64,000 nucleotides of DNA from Ruminococcus flavefaciens (lineage in GTDB: Bacteria > Bacillota > Clostridia > Oscillospirales > Ruminococcaceae). The DNA is taken from positions 1 through 64,000 of the forward strand of contig CACWHY010000013.1 in NCBI GenBank assembly GCA_902760805.1, in the 5' to 3' direction. This document shows positions 33,567-42,140 of this stretch, in pieces. Made by a program: the position numbers and the translations under genes. Position 1 is the stretch's first letter. Each line of letters opens with the position of its first letter. The notes under the pieces are model-generated. The model saw nothing but the letters and a program-made list of their open reading frames with translations. It was not told the DNA's origin and made no database searches.

Positions 33567-34702
33567 CAAATATTCAGCGGCTCAAGTTGGCCGCAAATGG
33601 CTATATAGAGACTCTTATCCTCCCCTCGGACCCCCTCTGTCCGATGTGGAACAGGGAGAATTTCATTTTCAAAAAACAGGCTAAGTGGAACTACATCGAC
33701 GGCTGTATGATCCGTGCGGTGCTCATGCTTTATGAGCAAAGCGGCGACCGGCGGCTGCTGGACTACGCCGTGCGCTTCACCTGCGCTTATGTGGCGGAGG
33801 ACGGCTCTATCCCCACCATGCGCCGGGAGGACTACAACCTGGACAACATCGGCGGCGCCCGCAACCTGATAAAGCTGTATGAGCTCACCGGGGATAAGCG
33901 CTTCCGGCTGGCCTTTGAGGGACTGGCGGACTGCCTGAGCGCTCAGCCGAGACTGCGCTGCGGCAGCTTCTGGCACAAGGCCATCTATCCCGGTCAGCTC
34001 TGGCTGGACGGCGCTTACATGGCTCTGCCGTTTTTGGCGGAATACGGGCTTTTTTCCCATGATGACCAGCTGCTCAGCGACGTGCTGGGTCAGCTGAAAA
34101 ACATCCGTGACCTAATGCGTGACCCGGTATCGGGGCTGTACTTCCACGGCTTTGACGAGACAAGGACCATGCTTTGGGCTGACCCGAAGACTGGGCTTTC
34201 TCAGGAATTCTGGCTAAGGTCAATGGGCTGGCTCTGCGCAGGGCTGGCGGATCTTTGTCAGCTTCTCCCCGAAGAGGAGCTGCCCTGGAAAATGCTTTCG
34301 GGACTGGTAAAGGCGCTGTCGGAGCACGTCACCGGCGAGGGTATGCTCATGCAGCTCCCGGCAAGAGAGGATCTGGCCGGGAATTACACTGAGACCAGCG
34401 GCACTCTGCTGTTCGCCTACTCTGCAATGAAGGCCGCTCGGCTGGGAGCCGCAGACAATGCCCTGGGAGAGATCGGCGCTAGGGCTCTGCTGGCTGTTAC
34501 GGAAAAATTCATCTCCTTTGAGGAGGGCCAGACTCCTGTGCTGCGGAATATCTGCCTCATGGGAGGTCTGGGCGGCGCTCAGGGCCGTGACGGCTCTGCC
34601 GGGTATTACCTCAGCGAGAAGATCGTTGAAAACGACGCAAAGGGCATTGCGCCCTTCCTCATGGCTGCCTGCGAGCTGAGCATGAGGCCTGACCAAAACT
34701 GA
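33563..34702 (+). CDS. GH105 unsaturated rhamnogalacturonyl/glucuronyl hydrolase
   Basis: 379 residues, no signal peptide, so cytoplasmic. (alpha/alpha)6-barrel family: WNYIDGCMIRAVLMLYEQSG, the catalytic Asp region NIGGARNLIKLYELTGDKRF with DNIGG, WLDGAYMALPFLAEYG with the second Asp, FWLRSMGWLCAGLADL, and GNYTETSGTLLFAYSAMK. GH105 enzymes remove the 4,5-unsaturated uronic acid left by pectate or rhamnogalacturonan lyases. Its ATG overlaps the permease stop, so it acts on what the transporter imports. Confidence 0.9.
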   Translation: MTNIQRLKLAANGYIETLILPSDPLCPMWNRENFIFKKQAKWNYIDGCMIRAVLMLYEQSGDRRLLDYAVRFTCAYVAEDGSIPTMRREDYNLDNIGGARNLIKLYELTGDKRFRLAFEGLADCLSAQPRLRCGSFWHKAIYPGQLWLDGAYMALPFLAEYGLFSHDDQLLSDVLGQLKNIRDLMRDPVSGLYFHGFDETRTMLWADPKTGLSQEFWLRSMGWLCAGLADLCQLLPEEELPWKMLSGLVKALSEHVTGEGMLMQLPAREDLAGNYTETSGTLLFAYSAMKAARLGAADNALGEIGARALLAVTEKFISFEEGQTPVLRNICLMGGLGGAQGRDGSAGYYLSEKIVENDAKGIAPFLMAACELSMRPDQN

Positions 34703-34709
34703 AATGAAA

Positions 34710-34737
34710 AAGCCATGGCAAAAACCATGGCTTTTTT
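34710..34737. terminator. Terminator between convergent genes
   Basis: AAGCCATGG (34710-34718), loop, CCATGGCTT (34725-34733), Ts on the plus side and As on the left. Ends the ABC-GH105 operon and probably also the cyclase gene from the other side. Confidence 0.88.
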
Positions 34738-34749
34738 GTGCCCGAGGGC

Positions 34750-36672
34750 TTATTTTCTCTCCCTGCGGCGGGAGCTTTTGTGCTGGTACATACGCTCGTC
34801 GGCGTTTTTGATCATGCGGTCGATGTCAAAATAATCCGACAGCATCTCACTGTAGAAGCCTATGCTCGCCTCCACCCGATAGGGCTTGCCGGAGCTCTCA
34901 TTGTACCGGGCAAGATAGTCGTCGAAGCGCTCCCGGAAGCCCTTGATATAGGACCTTCCCAGGCTTTCCGAGATCACAGCTGCCACGCAGAATTCATCTC
35001 CGCCAAACCTTGCGCAGATCTCGTCCTGCACCGAGCAGCTCAAAAGCGCCCTTGCGGTAGTTGTGATAGCGCTGTCTCCTTCAAGATGGCCGTAACCGTC
35101 ATTGATCTCCTTCAGGCCGTCAAGGTCGGCTGAGATCAGCACCACAAGGCTGTCCTTGGACTTTTTGGCTAAGATCAGCCGTGAAAGCTCCGAATAGAAG
35201 CCTCGCCTGTTCATCAGGCCGGTCATGTAGTCGTGGTCGGAGAGGTGCTTCAGCTCGCTGTTGACCTCCACCAGCCTTGAATTTATGGACTCGATCTGGA
35301 TCCTGCCGTGGAAATTTCCCAGTGAGGCATCTATGGCGCTCATCAAGGTGTGGAGCTTTTCATACTCGTCAAAATCTATCTCAGGCTGGAAAATACAGTA
35401 GCCCATGACCATGTCAAGGAAGTGTACCGAGCAGATCACTATCGGCTCCTCACGCCTTGTAAGCAGCGAAATATCGGGGAAAAGCTGGTTCACCGGCACA
35501 GTGCACGGCTCCTTCTGATCCCAGAAATACCTGTGGTAAACGATGTCGATAGTGTCGGAGAAGGCGTTCCTGCCACGGCGGTCTGCGCCGAAATCAGGCT
35601 CCTGAAAAACATCACGGGTCAGGGCGAAAACGTTGGTGTGGAAGGCGAACTTGTCGATGAGCACAGACGGCAGCTGCCTAAGATCGGACATTTTTGAGAT
35701 AGCCGACTGGACGCTGCACATCAGATCCTGGCGGTTTTTCGACAGGCGCAGGCGCTCCATGAGGCTGTTGAGCACCTCGTTGACATTCGTTGCATGGACC
35801 GGCTCACAGCCGCAGGACTGGGAGCGGATCATGTCAAAACCCACAGTGAGCTTATCCGGCGCAGTACCGCCGTTTTCCAGAGCCTCAATGCTCTCCACCA
35901 GAGCTCTGCCCATGGTGTCGTAGTCCTGGCGGCAAGTGGTCAGCTTCGGGATATGGTAGCCGGCCTGAACGATCCCGTCAAAGCCTGTAATGATACATTC
36001 CTCCGGGATCTTAACGCCCCGGCGCTGAAGATAGGTGCTGGCAGTGATCGCCATGGCGTCATTTGCGCAGATGATCGCATCCGGGATGCCTATATTTTCC
36101 TCCTCGAACCACTGGTACAGCAGGGAAAGCGTGGGGCCCTCCCAGAAATTCCCGTAGCCCACCATGGTCTCGTCGAAAGCAAGACCGTTGTCGGAAAGCG
36201 CCTTCCGGAAGGCCTTCACCCGCTCTTCTGAGTAGGCGTTGCCCTCAATGCCGGCGATCATTCGCAGGTCTCTGGCGCCATGGTCACGGATAACGTGCTG
36301 GCAAAGCTGCTCAAATGTATTCTGATAGTCGAATGAGAAGCAGCGGCAGCCCTCCACCTCTCTGTCGATAGAGAAGGCAGGGACACCGAATTTTCGGCAA
36401 TTTTCGGATAATTCAGTCAGCAGTTCACGGTCGAAGATAAAGCTGCTCATTATCACCACTGCGGAGAGCTTTTCATAGGGCAGGAGGCTGAATACCGCAG
36501 CTTCTCCCGCATTGTTCAGGTTGCCCGGCTCGTAAAGGTCGGAGCATGAGTTGAATATCAGCAGTCTGTAGCCTCTTTTGCAGGCATAGCGGTCAAGTGC
36601 CTTGACGAAGAAAAACCTGTCCTCGTCGTGAAGTGTGGAAAGGCACACTGCGATGAGTTTTTTCTCAGCCAC
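34750..36672 (-). CDS. LacI-type sugar-binding domain fused to an active diguanylate cyclase (GGDEF)
   Basis: 640 residues from GTG 36672 (AAAGGAGG 7 bases upstream). Residues 1-about 290 form a LacI/periplasmic-binding-protein fold without a DNA-binding HTH (LIAVCLSTLHDEDRFFFVKA, PDAIICANDAMAITASTYLQ, ITGFDGIVQAGYHIPKLTT). A middle region (about 300-460) may be GAF-like. The C-terminal GGDEF domain (about 465-635) has DYMTGLMNRRGF, ADLDGLKEINDGYGH and an intact FGGDEF. No membrane helix or signal peptide, so a cytosolic sensor that could make c-di-GMP in response to a sugar. Convergent with the sugar importer; a ligand link is inference. Confidence 0.9.
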   Translation of the reverse strand: MAEKKLIAVCLSTLHDEDRFFFVKALDRYACKRGYRLLIFNSCSDLYEPGNLNNAGEAAVFSLLPYEKLSAVVIMSSFIFDRELLTELSENCRKFGVPAFSIDREVEGCRCFSFDYQNTFEQLCQHVIRDHGARDLRMIAGIEGNAYSEERVKAFRKALSDNGLAFDETMVGYGNFWEGPTLSLLYQWFEEENIGIPDAIICANDAMAITASTYLQRRGVKIPEECIITGFDGIVQAGYHIPKLTTCRQDYDTMGRALVESIEALENGGTAPDKLTVGFDMIRSQSCGCEPVHATNVNEVLNSLMERLRLSKNRQDLMCSVQSAISKMSDLRQLPSVLIDKFAFHTNVFALTRDVFQEPDFGADRRGRNAFSDTIDIVYHRYFWDQKEPCTVPVNQLFPDISLLTRREEPIVICSVHFLDMVMGYCIFQPEIDFDEYEKLHTLMSAIDASLGNFHGRIQIESINSRLVEVNSELKHLSDHDYMTGLMNRRGFYSELSRLILAKKSKDSLVVLISADLDGLKEINDGYGHLEGDSAITTTARALLSCSVQDEICARFGGDEFCVAAVISESLGRSYIKGFRERFDDYLARYNESSGKPYRVEASIGFYSEMLSDYFDIDRMIKNADERMYQHKSSRRRERK

Positions 36673-36704
36673 GGAAACGCCTCCTTTCTTAATGCTTTCT
36701 CATT

Positions 36705-36733
36705 ATTATACCACATTTTTCTCCACAAATCAA
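36705..36733 (-). promoter_or_regulatory. Promoter of the sugar-sensing cyclase
   Basis: Minus strand: TTGATT (36733-36728), 17 bases, TATAAT (36710-36705). Confidence 0.85.
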
Positions 36734-36783
36734 GGGAGAATGTTGCACATTTTCACTTATCCTATCCCTGCCTGATCCTGGAC

Positions 36784-36854
36784 CTGCAAAAGTTGGACTT
36801 TGCAGAAATTTTGCAGTCTCTGCGGTTGCTTTTTTTTCGATTGTGTGCTATAAT
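36784..36854 (+). promoter_or_regulatory. rlmB promoter with upstream inverted repeat
   Basis: TTGCTT (36826-36831), 17 bases, TATAAT (36849-36854). Upstream CTGCAAA (36784-36790) and TTTGCAG (36799-36805) are perfect inverted copies, and TTTGCAG recurs at 36810-36816: a candidate operator in the divergent gap. Confidence 0.7.
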
Positions 36855-36956
36855 AAAAGATAACCGCAATGATCTGTCCCCGTTTTTGAGGACAGCCTTC
36901 ACCATGCGAGCTACACAGAACAAAAGGAGACCGGTTTTTCGCCGGGAAAGAAAGAT

Positions 36957-37721
36957 ATGGAGAATAAAAATACTACCGGAACTGCTGAGGAGAACATCAT
37001 CATCGGCAGAAATCCCGTCATCGAGGCGCTCAAGTCCGACACCCCGATCGATACGATATATATGGACGGAAACGGCGGAAGTCTGGGACTTATCCGCAAG
37101 CTGGCCAGAGAAAAGGACATCGTTGTCAAGGACGCTCAGCCCAAAAAGCTGGATCAGCTCTCCGGCGGCGCTTCACATCAGGGCGTTGCTGCTATAGGTG
37201 CCTGCGGCGAGTATGTCTCGCTGGAGAAGATCCTGGAGGTTTCCGCAAAAAAGGGCACTAAGCCCTTTATCATCATTTGTGATGAGATAGAGGACCCCCA
37301 CAACCTGGGCGCTATCATCCGTACCGCTGAGACCTCCGGCGCTGACGGCGTTATCATCCCCAAGCGCAGGAGCGCAAGCCTCAATGCCACCGTTTTCAAG
37401 ACATCCGCAGGAGCTGCCAGCTATGTTCCTGTGGCTAGAGTGCCTAACCTTGCTGCCGCTATCGACAAGCTCAAGGAAAACGGAGTTTGGATCTACGGCA
37501 CCGACGCCTCGGGCAGCGACTACTCCCAGACCGACTTCACCGGCGGCTGCGGACTGGTCATCGGCTCAGAGGGCTTCGGCATCAGCAAACTCATCCAGAA
37601 AAAATGCGATTTCATGGTCAAGCTGCCTATGCTTGGCAAGATAAACTCACTCAATGCGTCTGTGGCAGCGGGTATCTTCATGTATGAGGTGCTCCGCCAG
37701 CGCAGAGCCGCCGAAAAGTAA
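36957..37721 (+). CDS. rlmB: 23S rRNA (guanosine-2'-O-)-methyltransferase RlmB/TrmH family
   Basis: 254 residues. N-terminal substrate-binding domain (IIIGRNPVIEALKSD), then the SpoU knot: ICDEIEDPHNLGAIIRTAET (motif 1 with N-x-G-A-I-x-R), GLVIGSEGFGISKL (motif 2), and LPMLGKINSLNASVAAGIFM (motif 3). Methylates a ribose in 23S rRNA. The next gene starts 11 bases after the stop, so they share a transcript. Confidence 0.93.
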   Translation: MENKNTTGTAEENIIIGRNPVIEALKSDTPIDTIYMDGNGGSLGLIRKLAREKDIVVKDAQPKKLDQLSGGASHQGVAAIGACGEYVSLEKILEVSAKKGTKPFIIICDEIEDPHNLGAIIRTAETSGADGVIIPKRRSASLNATVFKTSAGAASYVPVARVPNLAAAIDKLKENGVWIYGTDASGSDYSQTDFTGGCGLVIGSEGFGISKLIQKKCDFMVKLPMLGKINSLNASVAAGIFMYEVLRQRRAAEK

Positions 37722-37731
37722 GGAGGCTCAT

Positions 37732-40254
37732 ATGTCAGATCAGAAGATGTCTCTGGAGGATATACTTGACCAGTATTCTCCGGATCAGGAGGAGGCGCCT
37801 GCTCCCCACGTCGGGAGGGTGGACGCCCAGAAAATAATCAACTCAACTATACAGAAAACCGAGGAAGAGGCTGAGGCGGCTGCCCAGAAAAGGCCTGTTT
37901 CCCATGAGAAAAATCAGCTGTTTGACGGAGCTAAACGCAATCCGGCTCCGGCGGACGAGTATAAGCCTGCCGACCTGTCAAAGAAGACCGTGGCCTTCGT
38001 AAGCGCTGACGGACTTAGCGAGATAAGATCTGCTCCCGTGAAAAAGCCCGATGCGGAGGCTCCTGCTGCTGTTCAGGGCGAGGCTCCCAAGATCAGGCGA
38101 ATGACGGACTCTACCCGTGCCCGTGAAGCTGAGAAGATGAAGACCGCCAAGCGCAGCAAGAGAAAGCGCTCCTCTTATACTTACAGGAAGGAAACTCCCG
38201 AGGGCGAGTTCATCTACGATCCGCCCCAGGTCAAGCGTAAAAAGCGCACCCGCCGACAGATCATCGACGAGGCGGAAAGCCCTGAGGGAAAGCTGCTGAC
38301 TACGGATATCGTTCCGTCACCGGCTGCTGTTGAGGCCGCAAGACCCGTGGAGCCGGCTCCCCGTGCGGAAAAGACCAGCATCGACCTCACTCAGCGTCCT
38401 GAGGTGGACGCCAGCGACCTTGACGTGCATATCACTCAAGGCACCGATGAGTACGTTCAGGCAAGCTCCCACAAAAAGCGCACTAAGCGTATCGTGGATT
38501 TCAACTACTACGGCGATGTGGAGGACGTTGGACGGGATATTTTCGAGCTGAAGGGGATCATCTCCACCAGAGTCGCTACACTTGCTCTGGCATCCTTCCT
38601 CAGCATCTACATGACCATATGCAGCCAATTCGGGCTGCCGATCATAGATATGCTCAGCATAAACAACATCACCACCTACCTTCTGGCACATTTGGTGCTG
38701 GGCGGGATCTCACTGCTGATCTCTGCACCGGTGATCTCAAAGGGCATCAAAAATCTGCTGGCCTTCAAGGCCGACAGCGACTCAATGACCGCAATTACCG
38801 CCATTATCTGTATGATTTCGCTGATCACAGCCTTCTTCCGGAAGGATATGGCTCAGGCTCAGACAATACATATCTATATGCCTGTGGGGATACTGGCGCT
38901 GTTCATCAACGCTCTGGGCAAGGACCTTATCATCAAGCGAGCCGCCCGGAATTTCCGCTTCGTTTCCAAGGAATTCGACAGGCACGGCGTTGTCTACGTC
39001 CGGGACGAGGAGCGTGCTGAGCGCCTTACAAGAGGAACTCTCGGCGACTTCCCTATCCTGGCAAAAATGCGCCGCACCGACTTTCTGACGGACTTCCTTC
39101 GGTACACCTACTCATCGGACATTACCGACACCTTCTGCAAAAGAGCAGCTCCGGCCTGCCTGATCTTCTCAGCGCTGGTGTCCATTTTCCTGACTCTCTT
39201 CCGAATTGGAACAGTAGTATCCCTGGACGCAGCAGCCTTCGGGTCCTCGATATTCAGCATGATGATCTGCGCCTCAAGCTGCATAGCAATGCCATTTGTG
39301 GTGAATATCCCTCTGGAGAAGGTCTCTCGCAAGGCCCTCAAAAACAAGGGTATCATGCTGGGCTATCAGAGCGTTGACGACCTCTACGACTGCAACTGCG
39401 TGCTGGTGGACGCCGACACCCTCTTCCCCGAAAGAACGGTGAAGCTGGGCGGTATCAAGGTCTTCTCCAACACAAAGATCGATGAGGCTCTTCTGGAGGC
39501 AGCAAGCCTTGCTACCCACGCCGGAAGCATCATGCGCCAGCTCTTCGCTGACGTTACTGCCGGCAAGGAGGATATCCTCTACCCCATCGAGAATTTCTCC
39601 ATCGAGGAGGGCATGGGACTTTGCGGCTGGACTAACAACAAGCGTATCCTGCTGGGAAGCCGTGAGCTCATGACCAGCCACAACATAGAGGGCGTTCCCT
39701 CAAAGGCCAGCGAAGCAGAGTTCACCGCCGGCGGACAGCAGGCGCTGTACCTCTCTATTTCGGGAAATCTGGCCGCTATGTTCATCGTGGACATCACCGG
39801 AGACCGCTACGTCAAGCGCTGGGCAAAGCGTCTTTGCAAGAACAAGGTCTTCCTCATCGTCAAGAGCATCGACCCCTGCGTCACCGTGAAGACTATCTCC
39901 TCACTTTTCGGAGTGCCCGAGGGCATGGTGAGAGTCCTTCCCCAGAAGCTCCACGAGGATTTCGACTACGAGACCAGAAAAGCGATCCGCCTAAGCGCCT
40001 CAATGGCCTGCACAGGACGCTTCTCGTCACTGGCTCAGCTGATCCTGGGTACAAAGATCGTTCATTCCTCCGCAGTTATCGGCCTTATCTTGCAGACCGC
40101 CTCGATCCTCCTTGGATTGGGACTGTGTATGCTGCTGATACTGTCGAAGGCCTTTGAGTTCGACTACTTCTATATGTCAGCCTGCGCTATGCTGATCTAC
40201 AACGCAGCGTGGACGATCCTGACATACATCGGCGTGAGCATAAAGAAACTGTAA
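37732..40254 (+). CDS. P-type ATPase-like membrane protein lacking the catalytic motifs
   Basis: 840 residues from ATG 37732 (AAGGAGG). Residues 1-about 265 are charged and disordered, with basic patches (KRSKRKRSSYTYRK). Membrane helices start about 276. The layout follows a P-type ATPase: actuator-like loop, helix pair with a proline (CIAMPFVVNIPLEKVSRKAL), GIMLGYQSVDDLYDCNCVLV then DADTLFPER where DKTGT should stand (Asp about 559 kept), an N-domain-like EGMGLCGWTNNKRILLGSRE, and C-terminal helices. TGDN is replaced by KSID and GDGxND by ACTGRFSS. It therefore cannot be a normal pump and is probably a scaffold or sensor. In a unit with rlmB and before an LCP cell-wall gene; a cell-envelope role is a guess. 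Confidence 0.8.
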   Translation: MSDQKMSLEDILDQYSPDQEEAPAPHVGRVDAQKIINSTIQKTEEEAEAAAQKRPVSHEKNQLFDGAKRNPAPADEYKPADLSKKTVAFVSADGLSEIRSAPVKKPDAEAPAAVQGEAPKIRRMTDSTRAREAEKMKTAKRSKRKRSSYTYRKETPEGEFIYDPPQVKRKKRTRRQIIDEAESPEGKLLTTDIVPSPAAVEAARPVEPAPRAEKTSIDLTQRPEVDASDLDVHITQGTDEYVQASSHKKRTKRIVDFNYYGDVEDVGRDIFELKGIISTRVATLALASFLSIYMTICSQFGLPIIDMLSINNITTYLLAHLVLGGISLLISAPVISKGIKNLLAFKADSDSMTAITAIICMISLITAFFRKDMAQAQTIHIYMPVGILALFINALGKDLIIKRAARNFRFVSKEFDRHGVVYVRDEERAERLTRGTLGDFPILAKMRRTDFLTDFLRYTYSSDITDTFCKRAAPACLIFSALVSIFLTLFRIGTVVSLDAAAFGSSIFSMMICASSCIAMPFVVNIPLEKVSRKALKNKGIMLGYQSVDDLYDCNCVLVDADTLFPERTVKLGGIKVFSNTKIDEALLEAASLATHAGSIMRQLFADVTAGKEDILYPIENFSIEEGMGLCGWTNNKRILLGSRELMTSHNIEGVPSKASEAEFTAGGQQALYLSISGNLAAMFIVDITGDRYVKRWAKRLCKNKVFLIVKSIDPCVTVKTISSLFGVPEGMVRVLPQKLHEDFDYETRKAIRLSASMACTGRFSSLAQLILGTKIVHSSAVIGLILQTASILLGLGLCMLLILSKAFEFDYFYMSACAMLIYNAAWTILTYIGVSIKKL

Positions 40255-40260
40255 AACCGA

Positions 40261-40301
40261 AGGACCTGCGTCGGAGAGCTCCGGTGCAGGTCGCCTTTTT
40301 T
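40261..40301 (+). terminator. Terminator before the LCP gene
   Basis: GACCTGC (40263-40269), inner CGGAG/CTCCG, GCAGGTC (40286-40292), then six Ts. No separate promoter was seen for the LCP gene, so some read-through is likely. Confidence 0.82.
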
Positions 40302-40315
40302 GAAAGGAGAGCAAA

Positions 40316-41905
40316 ATGTCTGACAGAAATAAAAACGGACACAGCAGCAAGCCTGCCAACACAGACAACGAAAGCACAATGTACATACCCTCCGGCCAGC
40401 CTGGTCAGCAGCCCCCGCAAAACGGACAGCTTCCCAGGAAGTATTACGGACAGTCTCAGCAAAGCGGCCTGCGGTATGATCAGCAGCCCCAGCATGGCGG
40501 TCAGCAGTACTACCAGCAGCCACAGCAAGGCGGTCAGCAGTATTACCAGCAGCCTCAGCAGGGCGGTCAGCAGTATTACCAGCAGCCCCAGCAGGGCGGT
40601 CAGCAGTATTACCAGCAGCCACAGCAAGGCGGTCAGCAGTATTACCAGCAGCCCCAGCAGGGCGGTCAGCAGTACTACCAGCAGCCCCAACAGGGCGGTC
40701 AGCAGTACTACCAGCAGCCCCAGCAGGGCGGTCAGCAGTACTACCAGCAGCCCCAACAGGGCGGTCAGCAGTATTACCAGCAGCCCCAACAGGGCGGTCA
40801 GTATTACGGCCAGCCTCAGCAGGGACGGCCTCAGGCTCCCAACCAGCGCCCTGCTCAGCAGGGACGGCCTCGTCCTCAGCAGCAGCGCCCACAGCAGCCC
40901 AGGCCTCAGCGCCCACGTCCGGAGGCTCCCAGAAGAAAAAAGAAGCACCACAAGAGCATTCTCGGCAAGGTGATCAGGCGAGTTATCCTATCCCTCCTCA
41001 CTCTGCTGATCCTGCTCTTCGGGATCTACTCCTGCGTGTCCCTAGGCGTTATCAAGAAGATGAACTACGTCCCCGACAGCGGCCGAAACCGCACCGCCGG
41101 AGCTCTCAGCGCTCCCTACGTTCGCAGCGTTCTCCTGATCGGCACCGACGGCCGAAGCCTTAACGAGCAGGGCCGCTCCGACACAATGATCCTGCTCTCA
41201 CTGAACAGCTCCACCAATGAGCTCTCAATGACCTCATTCATGCGTGACTGCTATGTGGAGATCCCCGGCTACGGCATGGACAAGCTCAATGCGGCCTATT
41301 CCTACGGCGGAGCTACCCTCCTTATGGACACTATCGAGCGGAATTTCAACGTACAGATCGACGACTACGTTTCCATAAACTTCCTGTCATTTGCCTCGAT
41401 CGTTGACTCTGTGGGAGGCATCGACGTGGACGTTTCCGACGCTGAGGCCGGCGAGATCAACACGATCTTGCAGGCGGAGGTCAATGAGATCATGGGCGAC
41501 GCTGTGGACTCTGACCTGCTCTCATCCGGCGGAAAGCTCCACCTCAGCGGCAAGCAGGCTCTCTCCTACGCCCGTATCCGCTACATCGGAAACGCCGATT
41601 TTGAGAGAACTCAGCGTCAGCGTGAGGTGATCGGCAAGGTGCTTGACAAGGTAAAGACTCTCAAGCCCAGCATCCTCTCCAACATCGCCAAGAACGTTAT
41701 GCCCCAGGTAACCACTAATATGGACACCATACAGCTTTATGTGCTGTCACTGAGGCTCCCATTTGCGGCGAGATACGACAGAGTTCAGCTCCAGATCCCT
41801 GCTGAGGGCACCTACCACGGCGAGAGCACTAATGCCGGCGACGCCCTTGTTCTGGACTTCGACCAAAACTACGACATCATCAGCGAAAAGGTCTTCGGAC
41901 AGTAA
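40316..41905 (+). CDS. LytR-CpsA-Psr (LCP) cell-wall polymer ligase with QQPQQGG-repeat N-terminus
   Basis: 529 residues. Residues 1-about 220 are cytoplasmic and low-complexity, with nine full 11-residue repeats (GGQQYYQQPQQ) and then Pro/Arg-rich sequence. One membrane helix (VILSLLTLLILLFGIYSCV, about 223-241) is followed by the extracellular LCP domain: LLIGTDGRSLNEQGRSDTMI, MTSFMRDCYVEIPGYG, KLNAAYSYGG, GGIDVDVSDAE, LSYARIRYIGNADFERTQRQ. LCP enzymes move lipid-linked polymers such as teichoic acids or capsule onto peptidoglycan. GAAAGGAG precedes ATG. The cytoplasmic repeat tail is unusual and may vary between strains. Confidence 0.92.
   Translation: MSDRNKNGHSSKPANTDNESTMYIPSGQPGQQPPQNGQLPRKYYGQSQQSGLRYDQQPQHGGQQYYQQPQQGGQQYYQQPQQGGQQYYQQPQQGGQQYYQQPQQGGQQYYQQPQQGGQQYYQQPQQGGQQYYQQPQQGGQQYYQQPQQGGQQYYQQPQQGGQYYGQPQQGRPQAPNQRPAQQGRPRPQQQRPQQPRPQRPRPEAPRRKKKHHKSILGKVIRRVILSLLTLLILLFGIYSCVSLGVIKKMNYVPDSGRNRTAGALSAPYVRSVLLIGTDGRSLNEQGRSDTMILLSLNSSTNELSMTSFMRDCYVEIPGYGMDKLNAAYSYGGATLLMDTIERNFNVQIDDYVSINFLSFASIVDSVGGIDVDVSDAEAGEINTILQAEVNEIMGDAVDSDLLSSGGKLHLSGKQALSYARIRYIGNADFERTQRQREVIGKVLDKVKTLKPSILSNIAKNVMPQVTTNMDTIQLYVLSLRLPFAARYDRVQLQIPAEGTYHGESTNAGDALVLDFDQNYDIISEKVFGQ
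40496..40822 (+). repeat. 33-bp in-frame tandem repeat array
   Basis: Nine full 33-base units (40496-40792) and one shortened unit encode GGQQYYQQPQQ. Units differ mainly at third codon positions (TAC/TAT, CCA/CCC/CCT, CAA/CAG), so the array is old enough to have drifted yet still close enough to slip. It creates long false ORFs on the minus strand. Confidence 0.95.
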
Positions 41906-41921
41906 TCGCAGAAAAATTTAT

Positions 41922-41950
41922 TTGCAAAATGCGGAGTTTTCCGCTATGAT
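41922..41950 (+). promoter_or_regulatory. Promoter of the rtcB operon
   Basis: TTGCAA (41922-41927), 17 bases, TATGAT (41945-41950). The spacer contains GCGGA-GTTT-TCCGC, a perfect inverted repeat (41931-41944) that could be an operator. Confidence 0.75.
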
Positions 41951-41981
41951 ATAGTTATACTACGAAAGGACGGTGAACACC

Positions 41982-42062
41982 ATGAGTACCAAACCATATG
42001 ATCACACGAAAACAAAACAAAATACTACTGAAACGCATGGAGTTTGCCTGCATAGAGCTTAG
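41982..42062 (+). CDS. Leader peptide ORF upstream of rtcB (26 aa)
   Basis: ATG 41982, with AAAGGACGGTGAA in front, encodes 26 residues beginning MSTKPYDHTKTKQNTTETH, with six Thr. It ends 25 bases before a Rho-independent terminator (42088-42116), and rtcB starts 24 bases after that. This order (promoter, short ORF, terminator, enzyme gene) is the arrangement of attenuation leaders. The sensed signal is unknown; the Thr-rich content could suggest tRNA-Thr, which is speculation. Confidence 0.5.
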   Translation: MSTKPYDHTKTKQNTTETHGVCLHRA

Positions 42063-42087
42063 TACAACTGTACCCTTATGCTTATTG

Positions 42088-42116
42088 CGCCTCTGCCCGT
42101 GCAGAGGCGTTTTTTT
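42088..42116 (+). terminator. Attenuator-type terminator before rtcB
   Basis: CGCCTCTGC (42088-42096), loop CCGT, GCAGAGGCG (42101-42109), seven Ts. A small upstream hairpin (GTACA-AC-TGTAC, 42062-42073) could take part in an alternative fold. Confidence 0.85.
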
Positions 42117-42140
42117 GCAGACAGCTCCGGAAAGGACGCT

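Noticed and set aside
40496-40822. Possible CRISPR array
   Set aside because: Units are contiguous coding repeats without unique spacers.
40187-40973. Long ORFs (239-254 codons) on both strands across the LCP gene
   Set aside because: They are products of the 33-base repeat read in other frames (LLVILLTALLG and similar repeats); no ribosome sites, and the plus-frame LCP gene explains the region.
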